From: Tethya wilhelma
Lineage: Eukaryota; Porifera; Demospongiae; Tethyida; Tethyidae
Direction of reading: 5' to 3'
Assembly: GCA_964030475.1 (NCBI GenBank)
Contig: CAXIPT010000002.1
Span: 18,312,961-18,376,960, forward strand
Length of the DNA: 64,000 nucleotides
Each line of letters starts with the position of its first letter. Position 1 is the first letter of the stretch. Shown here piece after piece: positions 51,806-61,126 of the stretch. Both the position numbers and the translations under genes were made by a program. Below the pieces are notes generated by a model. It was given only the letters and a program-made list of their open reading frames with translations, made no database searches and was not told the origin of the DNA.

Positions 51806-52480
51806 AACCCTCGGCGTGTGAAACACGCCGAAAGGGTTATAGTAATCGTTATTTCCGTGTGTGTGTGTGTGTGTTCACTCTTAATCTGAAGAACAGCAAG
51901 TCTACTCTGAAAATTAAGGACATAAGCATGGAGTACTGATGTTCATCTAAAAAAAATATGTGTATCAGAAGCTAAAAGCTTATAGTTCTTGAGCTATGCC
52001 AGGATTTTTAGTCCGAGCCATCGCTCAGGCGGCCATTTTGTCTACGTGGCCCCACCCACTATAGCACTACGTATACGTATATGTATAGCGAGCTAACGAG
52101 AGTTGCCTGATCGTGCGCTAGCTGCACCTCGCTAAATCACTGGAAGTCTGAGATAGCGACACTGACTCTAGTATAAATGCTTAGATGTAACAGAGTATTT
52201 CTAGTCCAAGCGCTTGTGTTTTGCAAACTCTGCAGCAAGATAGCTTGTGATAATATTATGATCGCGACGTTGCCTAAGTAGCCACGCCCATGCACAGTAC
52301 AGTCTGCATGCATTGCCAGCCTCAATGTTATACAGCTGCAGTAAAGTATAGAAAGTGTGTTTTACATGAGATTGCAATGCTGACAGTATACGTACAATCA
52401 TGCCTCCATATCCTTCCTCATTGCCTCATTATAATGCATGCAATAAATATTGTCATCACAGTGTATATACGCCGAGGGTT
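51806..52480. mobile_element. TIR element with AACCCTCGGCGT ends
   Basis: Begins AACCCTCGGCGTGT and ends ATACGCCGAGGGTT. Immediately inside the left end the motif recurs as a hairpin (CGGCGTGTGAAACACGCCG). 675 bp, no convincing ORF, no clear target duplication. Confidence 0.55.
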
Positions 52481-53035
52481 GTGCACCATGCATATGGTGC
52501 CTTTCATTTATAATGATGTTTTACTCATGCAGGCTTCACGCTATAATTATTTATTCCGGCTAGCTGTACAATGGTACTATCGGGGTATCTCGATCCAAGC
52601 AATATTATACTTCCATGTGTATATATATATATACAGCCTGGGAGAGGAGCATGGTTAGGAGCGTGTGTTACGGGATCGAGGTCTCATGGATATGGAGTGC
52701 CATGAATCTTCGTGAGCAGTGTCAACTCAATCTGGATTGATATGTAAAGACTTGTCGGATCACACTCTGGCTAATAGACCATGGATGGATAGTTCTGTTT
52801 AAAGTTTATCTACAATGTCATTTGAAGCATCACCACAATTAAGGATCAGACTCACCTGGATGCAATTAAGAGGAGAGGCATAAAAAGTGGTATGTGATGT
52901 TATATGCTAAACCAATACTTTAGAGTAAATACTTAATTTTACACATGTGCATGAAACATGGGTTATAACTGCAAGCACCTAGCAGCATGCAGACAGTACT
53001 GCCAGTGCCATGTGGTAATGTAAATATACATAATT

Positions 53036-54395
53036 GGGGCGAGCCTGAGCGAGCCCCACATAGTCGTTGCAAATGGTAAAATTTCTGTTTGTTGGTTTGT
53101 TTGTACACCGTGGACAATTTCCGTATATTCAAATTATTCGAACGTGCACATGGTGTTGCAATTGATTGCGCAATAGCATTAGCATAATGTCTCAGTGTCC
53201 AGAAATTTGCAAAGTCTGTTCGACGTTCAGAGATTCGATCATGGATAATAATGAAGAGAAAAAACAAAAACGCCTTGCACGGCGAAGAGAACTCTACAGA
53301 GAGCGTAAAGCTAGAGGAACGCCTGATGACAAAGAAAGGAGACTCGCTAGGTGTAGACAATGAGATTCAGCTTGCCGACAAAAGCGACGCCTGAGAGAAA
53401 CCACTCCCGAGAGAGATGCTCGTCGTGATCAAGAAAGAGTCAGGATCAAGGAAAGGAGGCAGAGAGAAACCATTCCCCAGAGAGATGCCCGTCTTGATCA
53501 GCAAAGAGTCCGGGACGAGGAAAGGAGGTAGAGAAAAGCCACTCCCGAGAGAGATGCTCGTCTTGATCAGCAAAGAGTCGTCAACCTTCCACAAAATGTG
53601 CTGTCATTTGCCACCACTCTTCCAAGGCTACCATCAGAGATTGATGTACTGGTTGTGAGGAAAGAGAAGGAGCAAACACATCAAGATTTCCGTGTCCGAA
53701 GGCATGTTGTTGAGCAAGCATTGAATTGGCTGTTTGAAAACAACTAGTACTATCGAGCTAACCAAGTTCGTATGAATCAAAATGCTCTTCATCAATTGCC
53801 AGAGGATGGGATCCTGACCTCCTTAACATCTGTTCAGCCAGCTGACACCTCATCTGCTGGTCAATCATCTCAAGTGCCAGAGGAAGATCCATACACAGCA
53901 CACCTGTCAAGTTCATTTGTTCCAAATGCAGCACACCAGAGCACAGAACAGGAAACCATTCGGCAAGCTGTGCAAGATCGAGAATCGAGATCGATCAAGG
54001 AAAGGAGGCAGAGAGAAACCACTGACACAGGTTGAGGAGATGCTGATATCAGCTGTGATGCCGATCAGTCCATCTACAGGCTACCTCATGGCCAGTATGG
54101 ATACAGTGGACATGTCGTCAACCTTCCACAAAATGTGCTGTCATTTGCCACCACTCTTCCAAGGCTACCATCAGAGATTGATGTACTGGTTAAGAGAAGG
54201 AGCAAACACATCAAGATTTCCGTGTCCGAAGGCATGTTGTCGAGCAAGCATTGAATTCAGTGGCTGTTTGAAAACAACCAGTACTATCGATCGAGCTAAC
54301 CAAGTTCGTATGAATCAAATGAATCAGTATGAATTGCATGCGCAAGAATATACAGCGCGTTCTCTTCCCACAAATAACGCGCTCAGGCTCGCCCC
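53036..54395 (+). mobile_element. TIR-bounded element with remnant of a Helitron-type protein
   Basis: Ends GGGGCGAGCCTGAGCG and its complement (16 bp). The interior encodes, with stops and frameshifts, a cysteine-bearing start (MSQCPEICKVCSTF), then charged repeats of the type 'RRQRET-PERDARLDQQRVR', then 'LPSEIDVLVVRKEK....HQDFRVRRHVVEQALNWLFENN' and 'LHQLPEDG'. This arrangement resembles the region upstream of the helicase in Helitron-like replicase/helicase proteins of invertebrates (recalled, not searched). A segment of about 80 bp (53578-53655) is repeated at 54115-54195, so the element has internal duplication. Helitrons normally lack inverted ends, so the TIRs may belong to a composite or to a different element that captured the coding piece. 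Not functional. Confidence 0.55.
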
Positions 54396-54959
54396 CTCGA
54401 TGTACTACATCATGCTAGTAATAGTTTGTTGTCATTTAACAAACAAACAATGCCATATTTGTAACAGTAGAAATTATGCCTGTATCTATGTTACTCCATA
54501 ATTGTCTGAGTCCATACAACCTACTTTTTATCGTTATTGACTGGAATGCAGTACTCAATTGGTTTAGCTACCGGCAGCTTATACTTTGGTGGCTCTGGGT
54601 CAACTCACTCGTACACATTCTCTGATATAATAATATTATATTCATATATGTATTATACTCCGCAGTGGATTCCCACTATAGTCTTTGGTTCCTTGTATGA
54701 AGGGCTGGCAAACACATTGTCCTGGGTCACAGTAGCCGGCGTCCTGTGAGAATGATCCTAGCTCAGTCCCATGTCCTGTAGTAATAGATTATGAGTTATA
54801 ACTATGTGGTGTATATGCATGATATGTTTGAGTTACCGTGTGTCTGGAAATAATTATTTTGTTTCACCATTAAATTTTTGATTTGCCGTAAAGATTGCTA
54901 TAGAAAATACATTCTTATCATGTTTAAAGTCTATCTACGTAAACACAAACACTACTATG

Positions 54960-55110
54960 AAGTGAATTATAACTGTGTCATGTTTGAGTTACGACTGTGT
55001 TATGTGTGAGTTATGACTGTGTCATGTTTGAGTTATAACTGTGTCATGTTTGAATTATAAATGTGTCACGTTTGAGTTATAACTGTCATGTTTGAGTCAT
55101 AGCTAACACA
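54960..55110. repeat. Minisatellite, about 22-bp unit (copy A)
   Basis: Tandem variants of GAGTTATAACTGTGTCATG. The same unit recurs at 56585-56945 and 58885-58950. Confidence 0.85.
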
Positions 55111-55901
55111 TTCTCAATAAGATCCGGATGGGAAAGTAACGTGACTTTGGGGCGTTTGCACGTGAGCAAAATCGCAAACTCTCGTAATACTCGCGTTTAT
55201 TTACAGACTTGCTGAATCCGCAAAACATGGCCTAGAAAGATTTGAGCGCTTCTTGGCTCTGAGTCTGAGATGACTATTGGATCTAAAGTGGAAGTGGGAG
55301 CTTGTGAAAAACGGAGCAAAAAGGCTAAAAGGAAGGACAAAGTACATGTAAAAGCTAGCAACAAAGAAGATTCTGTGCCACCGCCAAAAAAGCTAAGTGC
55401 CAAGGGTAAACGACAGGCTCGGAAAACTAGTAGAATCCAACTCAAGACAGGTCCAAAGGCATAGCGATGGGTTTAAAACAGGCAGCTTCTTCGTTTCACC
55501 ATGGTTTCACAAGCTCACTGCGAGACAGTTATTACTGGTAATCTGCGCATGCTACCGTAGTTTTTGGTCGTAAATGACGTAATAGAGAATACGGCGTAGA
55601 ATCTGGATAAAAACGAGAAAATAGTCACGTGCAAGTCATGTTACTTTCCCAACAGTTTTTCCGTGGGGTATACCGTAGTTCGATACTCTTCCTCCCCCCT
55701 CTTATCCACTCTTGATAATACTTTAGAGTAAATGCTTAATTTTACACATGTGCATGAAACATGGGTTACAACTGCAAGGACCTATAGCAGCATGCAGACA
55801 GTACTGCCAGTGCCATGTGGTAATGTAAATATACATAATAATAGTTTATTGTCTTTCAATAAACTAACAATGCCATATTAATTTTGTAACAGTAGCAATT
55901 A

Positions 55902-56107
55902 CCGTATAGCGGGAAATTTTCGTGGGGGAAAATTTTTGCATTTTCGTCTTGAATAGAAATTTGCAGGGAAAATTTTTGTGGATTGCGTCTCAACATTACG
56001 TGATGACCACATACCTTACAAATTTCGTGGGAGGAAATTTTCGCGGAAAGCTGCCAAACCGTGAAATTCGCAAAAATTTCCCCCCACGAAAATTTCCTGC
56101 TATATGG
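55902..56107. mobile_element. MITE, TA-target family (copy 3, complete)
   Basis: 206 bp with ends CCGTATAGCGGGAAATTTTC and CGAAAATTTCCTGCTATATGG, flanked by TA on each side. Copy A of the segmental duplication has the uninterrupted site GAAATTATGCC near 54470, proving a TA duplication on insertion, as in Tc1/mariner-type transposition. Confidence 0.9.
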
Positions 56108-56584
56108 TATGCCTGTGCTTATGTTACTCCTTAATTGTCTGAGTCCATATGCATACAACCTACTTTTTATCGTTATTAACTGGAATGCAGTACTCAATTG
56201 GTTTAGCTACCGGCAGCTTGTACTTTGGTGGCTCTGGGTCAACTCACTTGTACACATTCTCTGATACAATATATCTGTATGTGTTATACTCCGCAGTGGA
56301 TTCCCACTATAGTCTTTGGTTCCTCGTATGAAGGGTTGGCGAACACATTGTCCTGGGTCACAGTAGCGTCCTGTGAGAATGATCCTAGCTCAATCCCATG
56401 TCCTGTAGTAATAGATTATGAGTTATAACTATGTGGTGTATATGCATGATATGTTTGAGTTACCGTGTATCAGGAAATAATTATTTTGTTTCACCATTAA
56501 ATTTTTGATTTGCCGTAAAGGTTGCCATAGAAAATACATTCTTATCATGTTTAAAGTCTATCTACGTAAATACAAACACTGAAG

Positions 56585-56945
56585 TGAATTATAACTGTGT
56601 CATGTTTGAGTAACTGTTATATTTGAGTTATAACTGTGTCACATGTGCATGAGTTATAATTGTGTCGTATTTGAGTTACGACAGTGTTATGTGTGAGTTA
56701 TAACTCTGTCATGTTTGAATTATAAATGTGTCACGTTTGAATTATAACTGTCATGTTTGAGTCATAGCTGTCACATTTGAGTTACAACACACAGTTATAA
56801 CTCAAACATGATGCAGTTATAACTTACACATTATAACTAAAACATGACACAGTTATAATTCACATGTGACACATGTTACGTGTGAGTTATAACTGCGTCA
56901 TGTTTGAGTTATAACCGTGTCATGTTTGAGTTATAACTGTGTCAT
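56585..56945. repeat. Minisatellite with an inverted block (copy B)
   Basis: Same 22-bp unit. Units at about 56787-56860 are in reverse orientation (GTTATAACTCAAACATGA), giving a large potential hairpin. Confidence 0.85.
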
Positions 56946-57272
56946 ATGGGTAACTTGATTGAAGTTCCAGTGCATATAATATGATGGTAATAATTACCTT
57001 TATTGTGCCTTTTGTCAGTACTCCCATTTTTTGAGTCTCTTGAAGCAGACTGTACAGTGGCACACAATGTCCTTATAGTTATGTATACAGCCCTATATAG
57101 CACTATAGTTTGGCTAGTGTGTGTATTTGAGAGAGACTTACTAGCCAAGTTTCAAGTTTGTCTCCAAAGTGTGAGCTAAGGAATGAAGATTCATTTACTT
57201 TATCTCTGAGCCAGTGAATAAAGACCAGTCGGACCTCTACAACAAACATAATATGAGTCTGGTACAGATTCA

Positions 57273-57340
57273 GTCAGGCCCGTAGCCAGGATTCTTGAAA
57301 GGGGGGTGCATATTGACTGCTGAAAGTGTCACATAAAAAT
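57273..57340. repeat. CCCGTAGCCAGG-type repeat, truncated copy
   Basis: AGGCCCGTAGCCAGGATTC followed by a G-run. The longer copy is at 59284-59564. Ends of this type are common in marine invertebrate repeats (general knowledge). Confidence 0.6.
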
Positions 57341-57705
57341 AGATATAGATGGGTATAAATATCAGATCAAACCTTTGCATTTACCTGTGATTGTAGAACA
57401 TAGCTGTTTATAACAAACTATAATTGACTTCAATTGTATCTAATGACACTGTTGCTGATTGAACCCAGCTAAAATAATATTGTTCCGCATGCACCTGAAA
57501 ATTTAATACATTCCAACTCTAGGAATAAAATCTGATTCAGCCATAATTATTATATGCATGGAGTACAATAATAATCATCAGCTAAGTAATAACAATGATT
57601 ATTTAAAACAAAGCAACTACAGTCATATATTAGATTATAATTATTCACTTCTTTTCTGAAACTGCACCATGTATTATGGTTTTACTGCAAAAACTGTTAG
57701 TTAAT
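57341..57705. other. 3' flank of the duplicated GPCR exon
   Basis: Near-identical to 60766-61126, the 3' flank of the intact GPCR exon, so it is part of the duplicated block. No other gene seen. Confidence 0.7.
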
Positions 57706-58025
57706 TCATTTAACTTGCACAGTGACACTGCTAACCACTGCAACTCCTTCTGTTGAGTCCTCAAGAGAAGATGAGTCATATTCCACAGCCCACTTGTATT
57801 TAAGGAATGGATCATCACCTTTCAGGTGGTCACTCTCTTTATTCAGTTCATCATACGGATTCTTGAAATGAATGTCATATTTGGGGGATTTAAGGGATCC
57901 ATTTTTGAACTGGGTTGAAATATTGTTGTTTGTACTCCAACTGGAGCTGGTATTAGCATAAGTTGGGTGTTTGCCATTTTTGGAAGCTTCAGTTGTTTTA
58001 CTACCAAATGTTCCTAGCTGGTATC
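57706..58025 (-). pseudogene. Duplicate of the last coding exon of the adhesion GPCR
   Basis: The same 320-bp exon as 61127-61446, with acceptor and stop codon intact, encoding the cytoplasmic tail from GYQLGTFGSKTTEAS to VSSVTVQVK. Only four base differences were found, all changing an amino acid. No other GPCR exon accompanies it. It could be an alternative 3' terminal exon, a duplicate by-product, or a second haplotype joined in by assembly. Confidence 0.75.
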
Positions 58026-58883
58026 CTAAGAACATACAACAAAAGAACACAACAGACAAGTATTGGCAATAGTTAATATCATACGTACGGTAGTACGTAT
58101 AGTAGGAATGGGCCGACTGTCCCATTGACACAATACAAAATGTTCATGCCTGTAAACTTTCAAGGAAAGAAAGCTAAGCCTTCAAATGCATTTAATAGCC
58201 TCCCACAGACAGTTAGCTTACTGTATTAACCAAGAAAACTGGCAGAAAGTTTCTAGAGCACTCTGGAGAGAGCGCTGGCGAGAAGCCACAACAGTGCAAT
58301 TTTGTTCTCCCCTTCCTTCCTTCCTTCCTTCCTAACTGACTTACTTGAACGCGATTTCCAGACAAACAAAAGGCATTGAGCCAACTTTGACCATATAGTG
58401 GGACTTCATTTGATGCACAGTACGTCCTTTTTGACTCGTTTGCTGGTGAAAAGGCAGCAAACAAAATCTAGGCAGCTTTGAAACTCTCGATATAAAATAC
58501 TGTACTTTTTATTTAGCCTATTGACATAGGTAAAGGTCGTCAACAGACCACGTGGTTGCATGCATCTAATGCGCATGCGCATCATGGGACGAGGCTACAA
58601 CCACTCAACCAATGCAGACTCATTAACAACTGAATACTCTAAACTACATGGGATTGTATTACATGCATGCAGGCATGGCATTAGAGTTAGCTTTGTAAAC
58701 CAGGCCAAAGGAACCAGGGTTTCATCTAGAAATTTTAGTTCAGGGGGGAGGTTTCTTAACTAAGTTCAGGTTACACCCACTTTTGGTAGCCAAAATTATT
58801 ATTAAAAAGTAAGTTAAACTTTTTTTTTCTTGACTTGCGTTCATGTGGATCTTTTCTGATATGTAAGAATAATTACTGACAAC
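58026..58883. other. Non-coding stretch upstream of the duplicate exon
   Basis: A (CCTT)n at about 58312-58333, and a GCGCATGCGC palindrome with a half TAGCCTC-family end near 58570-58596. Ends at the N (58884). No gene recognised. Confidence 0.5.
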
Positions 58884-58884
58884 N

Positions 58885-59350
58885 TGAGTTATAACTGTGT
58901 CATGTTTAAGTTATAACTGTGTCATGTTTGAGTTATAACTGTGTCATATGGTTAACTTGATTGAAGTTTCAGTGCATATAATATGATGGTAATAATTACC
59001 TTTTTGTGCCTTTTGTCAGTACTCCAATTTTTTGAGTCTCTTGAAGCAGACTGTACAATGGCACACAATGTCGTGATTATAGTTATGTATATAGCCCTAT
59101 AGCACTATTGCTTGGCTAGTGTGTGTATTTGAGAGAGACTTACTAGCCAAGATTCAAGTTTGTCTCCAAAGTGTGAGCTAAGGAATGATGATTTATTTAC
59201 TTTATCTCTGAGCCAGCGAATAAAGAGTGGTCGGACCTCTACAACAAACATGATATGTGTGCATAGTCTGGTACAGATTCAATCAGGCCCGTAGCCAGGA
59301 TTCTTGAAAGGGGGGTGCATATTGACAGCCGAAAGTGTCACATAAAAAAC
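58885..59350. repeat. Duplicate of 56880-57345
   Basis: Starts right after the N with three minisatellite units and continues with about 400 bp nearly identical to the 56.9-57.3 kb region. Confidence 0.85.
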
Positions 59351-59564
59351 TAGAAAATCTAGGGGGGTCTGGAGGCATGCTCCCACATGGAGCATCTTTC
59401 TTGATTTGAAACTATATAACTTAATGTTTTATGTAGTCTGGTGTATCCAGACTATGTTTTATGATTGCACCTAGATCTTAGTTCTTCTTTTTGCTTCAAA
59501 AGGGGGGGGTGCACATTCACCCCCTTGCACCCCCCCCCTCCCTCTCTCCCTCCCTACTGGCCTG
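59284..59564. mobile_element. CCCGTAGCCAGG-type MITE, full copy
   Basis: Left end CAGGCCCGTAGCCAGGATTC, right end CCCTCCCTACTGGCCTG. G-runs and C-runs near the ends pair with each other. About 280 bp. Confidence 0.6.
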
Positions 59565-59589
59565 TCAATAAGGTAGGATACTCATCCGT

Positions 59590-59660
59590 ATAGTGGGAAA
59601 TTTTTGTCTGGTGGAAATTTTCATATTTTTCGTATGCCGTTCGAATATATGAAATTAACA
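59590..59660. mobile_element. MITE, TA-target family (copy 4), left half
   Basis: CCGTATAGTGGGAAATTTTT and about 50 more bases similar to copy 1. The right half is absent. Confidence 0.65.
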
Positions 59661-59726
59661 TGCAAAAACTTTCTTTCCTTGTCCGATTGCTTTTTACAGC
59701 ACTGCCCATTCCTACCCTACTTATTT

Positions 59727-60076
59727 TTACCAAATTTTTATTACTTGTTCATTCACTTTTTTCAACACTAAGGTGCATGAAGGCATAAATGCAGTCAATG
59801 AATCAAGCATTACTTGATACAGTTCTCTCGTCTTGAATCCAACTGAGCGGTGTTTAAAGTTACTGGTGCACTGAAGCAAGCTATTTTTGTTATTAGAAAC
59901 ACAAAGACTACTGTTTCCATTTGTATTCTTGCTCTCAACAAACACAACAATGGTAGATGAAGTTAATGACTTCAAAATGAATAACACTCTGTTGGAGTTC
60001 TTTGAAGACTGCAAATCAAGTCTCTGCTTCTTTGGCAGCTGTTCATTTCTGATGCTCAGTTGTGGCTTAAAGCTTA
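59727..60076 (-). other. Unrecognised coding-like frame inside the insertion between GPCR duplicates
   Basis: An open frame of about 115 codons after a plausible acceptor (60077 side), with EVSFKPQLSIRNEQLPKKQR, then a Ser/Asn-rich middle and a stop at 59727. It lies in the 1.4 kb (59351-60765) that interrupts the duplicated block, so it may be transposon-derived. No family recognised. Confidence 0.25.
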
Positions 60077-61126
60077 CTTCCCTGTCAGAAAAAAAGTGCT
60101 AACCTCAGTAAATAAGTAAGCTGTAACCAATCATTGGTGTTACTGTTGTGATATAATAACTCACAGAATAGTTCCACCACAATATTGTGTTCAGGCACAG
60201 GTATTTCATGCAGCTTCCATCCCGCAGTGAGCTAGGCACAGCATTGCTGCTAATGCTATTGCTTCAAGTGAAAAAAAACCAATACAAGTTTTAGGTGTCA
60301 TTGCATGGATCTAACACACCTTTGTACAGCTGCCAACAAGATGATAGAACATGTGATGCCAGTCTTCATCAGTATATGACTTAGAATTGTAAATGTATAG
60401 CTATAACACTGGCTGTTAATGCCCTCAGTAACAACAACAACTTAAAGTGTTCAAGCTTTTTAAAATACAACTACTCCTAGTACTTTAATGGAAGACTATC
60501 TTAATTTCTACTCTAATTTTCCGACTTCCACCAGAATAGAAAGGTTTCAGCTTGTCATATGGATGCTTGACAACACTCTTTCCTATATATCAGCAATGCT
60601 TGAAATCGAGACTTGTTATATAGCTGTTTTTGGTCATGCATGCATGCATGCATGCCAATATAGATGCAGCGGTACAATGTATGTTAGTACATCCTGTTAT
60701 GGTGAATGTGGATTGACCTGCTTGAGTTGAATTATACACATATCCATTATACACTAATTGCTATAGATGCATGGGTATAAATATCAGATCAAACCTTTGC
60801 ATTTACCTGTGATTGTAGAACATAGCTGTTTATAACAAACTATAATTGACTTCAATTGTGTCAAATGACACTGTTGCTGATTGAACCCAGCTAAAATAAT
60901 ATTGTTCTGCATGCACCTGAAAATTTAATACATTCTGACTCTAGGAAGTAAATCTGTATCTGCCATATATTATATGCATGGAGTACAATAATAATCATCA
61001 GCTAAGTGATAACAATGATTATGTAAAACAAAGCAACTACAGTCATATATTAGATTATATATTATCCACTTCTTTTCTGAAACTGCACCATGTATTATGG
61101 TTTTACTGCAAAAACTGTTAGTTGAT
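60077..61126. other. Rest of the inserted segment and GPCR 3' flank
   Basis: 59351-60765 is inserted relative to the other duplicate; 60766-61126 matches 57341-57705. It has ATGCATGC repeats near 60635. No gene recognised. Confidence 0.5.

Larger units (their letters stand above)
52919..55130. repeat. Segmental duplication, copy A (interrupted by a TIR element)
   Basis: 52919-53035 and 54418-55120 match 55722-55845 and 55846-56780 apart from insertions. Copy A carries the 53036-54395 element and copy B carries the 55902-56107 MITE, each absent from the other. Confidence 0.85.
55722..56945. repeat. Segmental duplication, copy B
   Basis: See copy A at 52919. It contains the 55902-56107 MITE and an expanded minisatellite. 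Confidence 0.85.

Noticed and set aside
55270..55464. Lys-rich 64-codon frame in the transposon-rich region
   Set aside because: Low complexity, no conserved neighbour or splice context, and the opposite strand is equally open. Not enough to call a gene.
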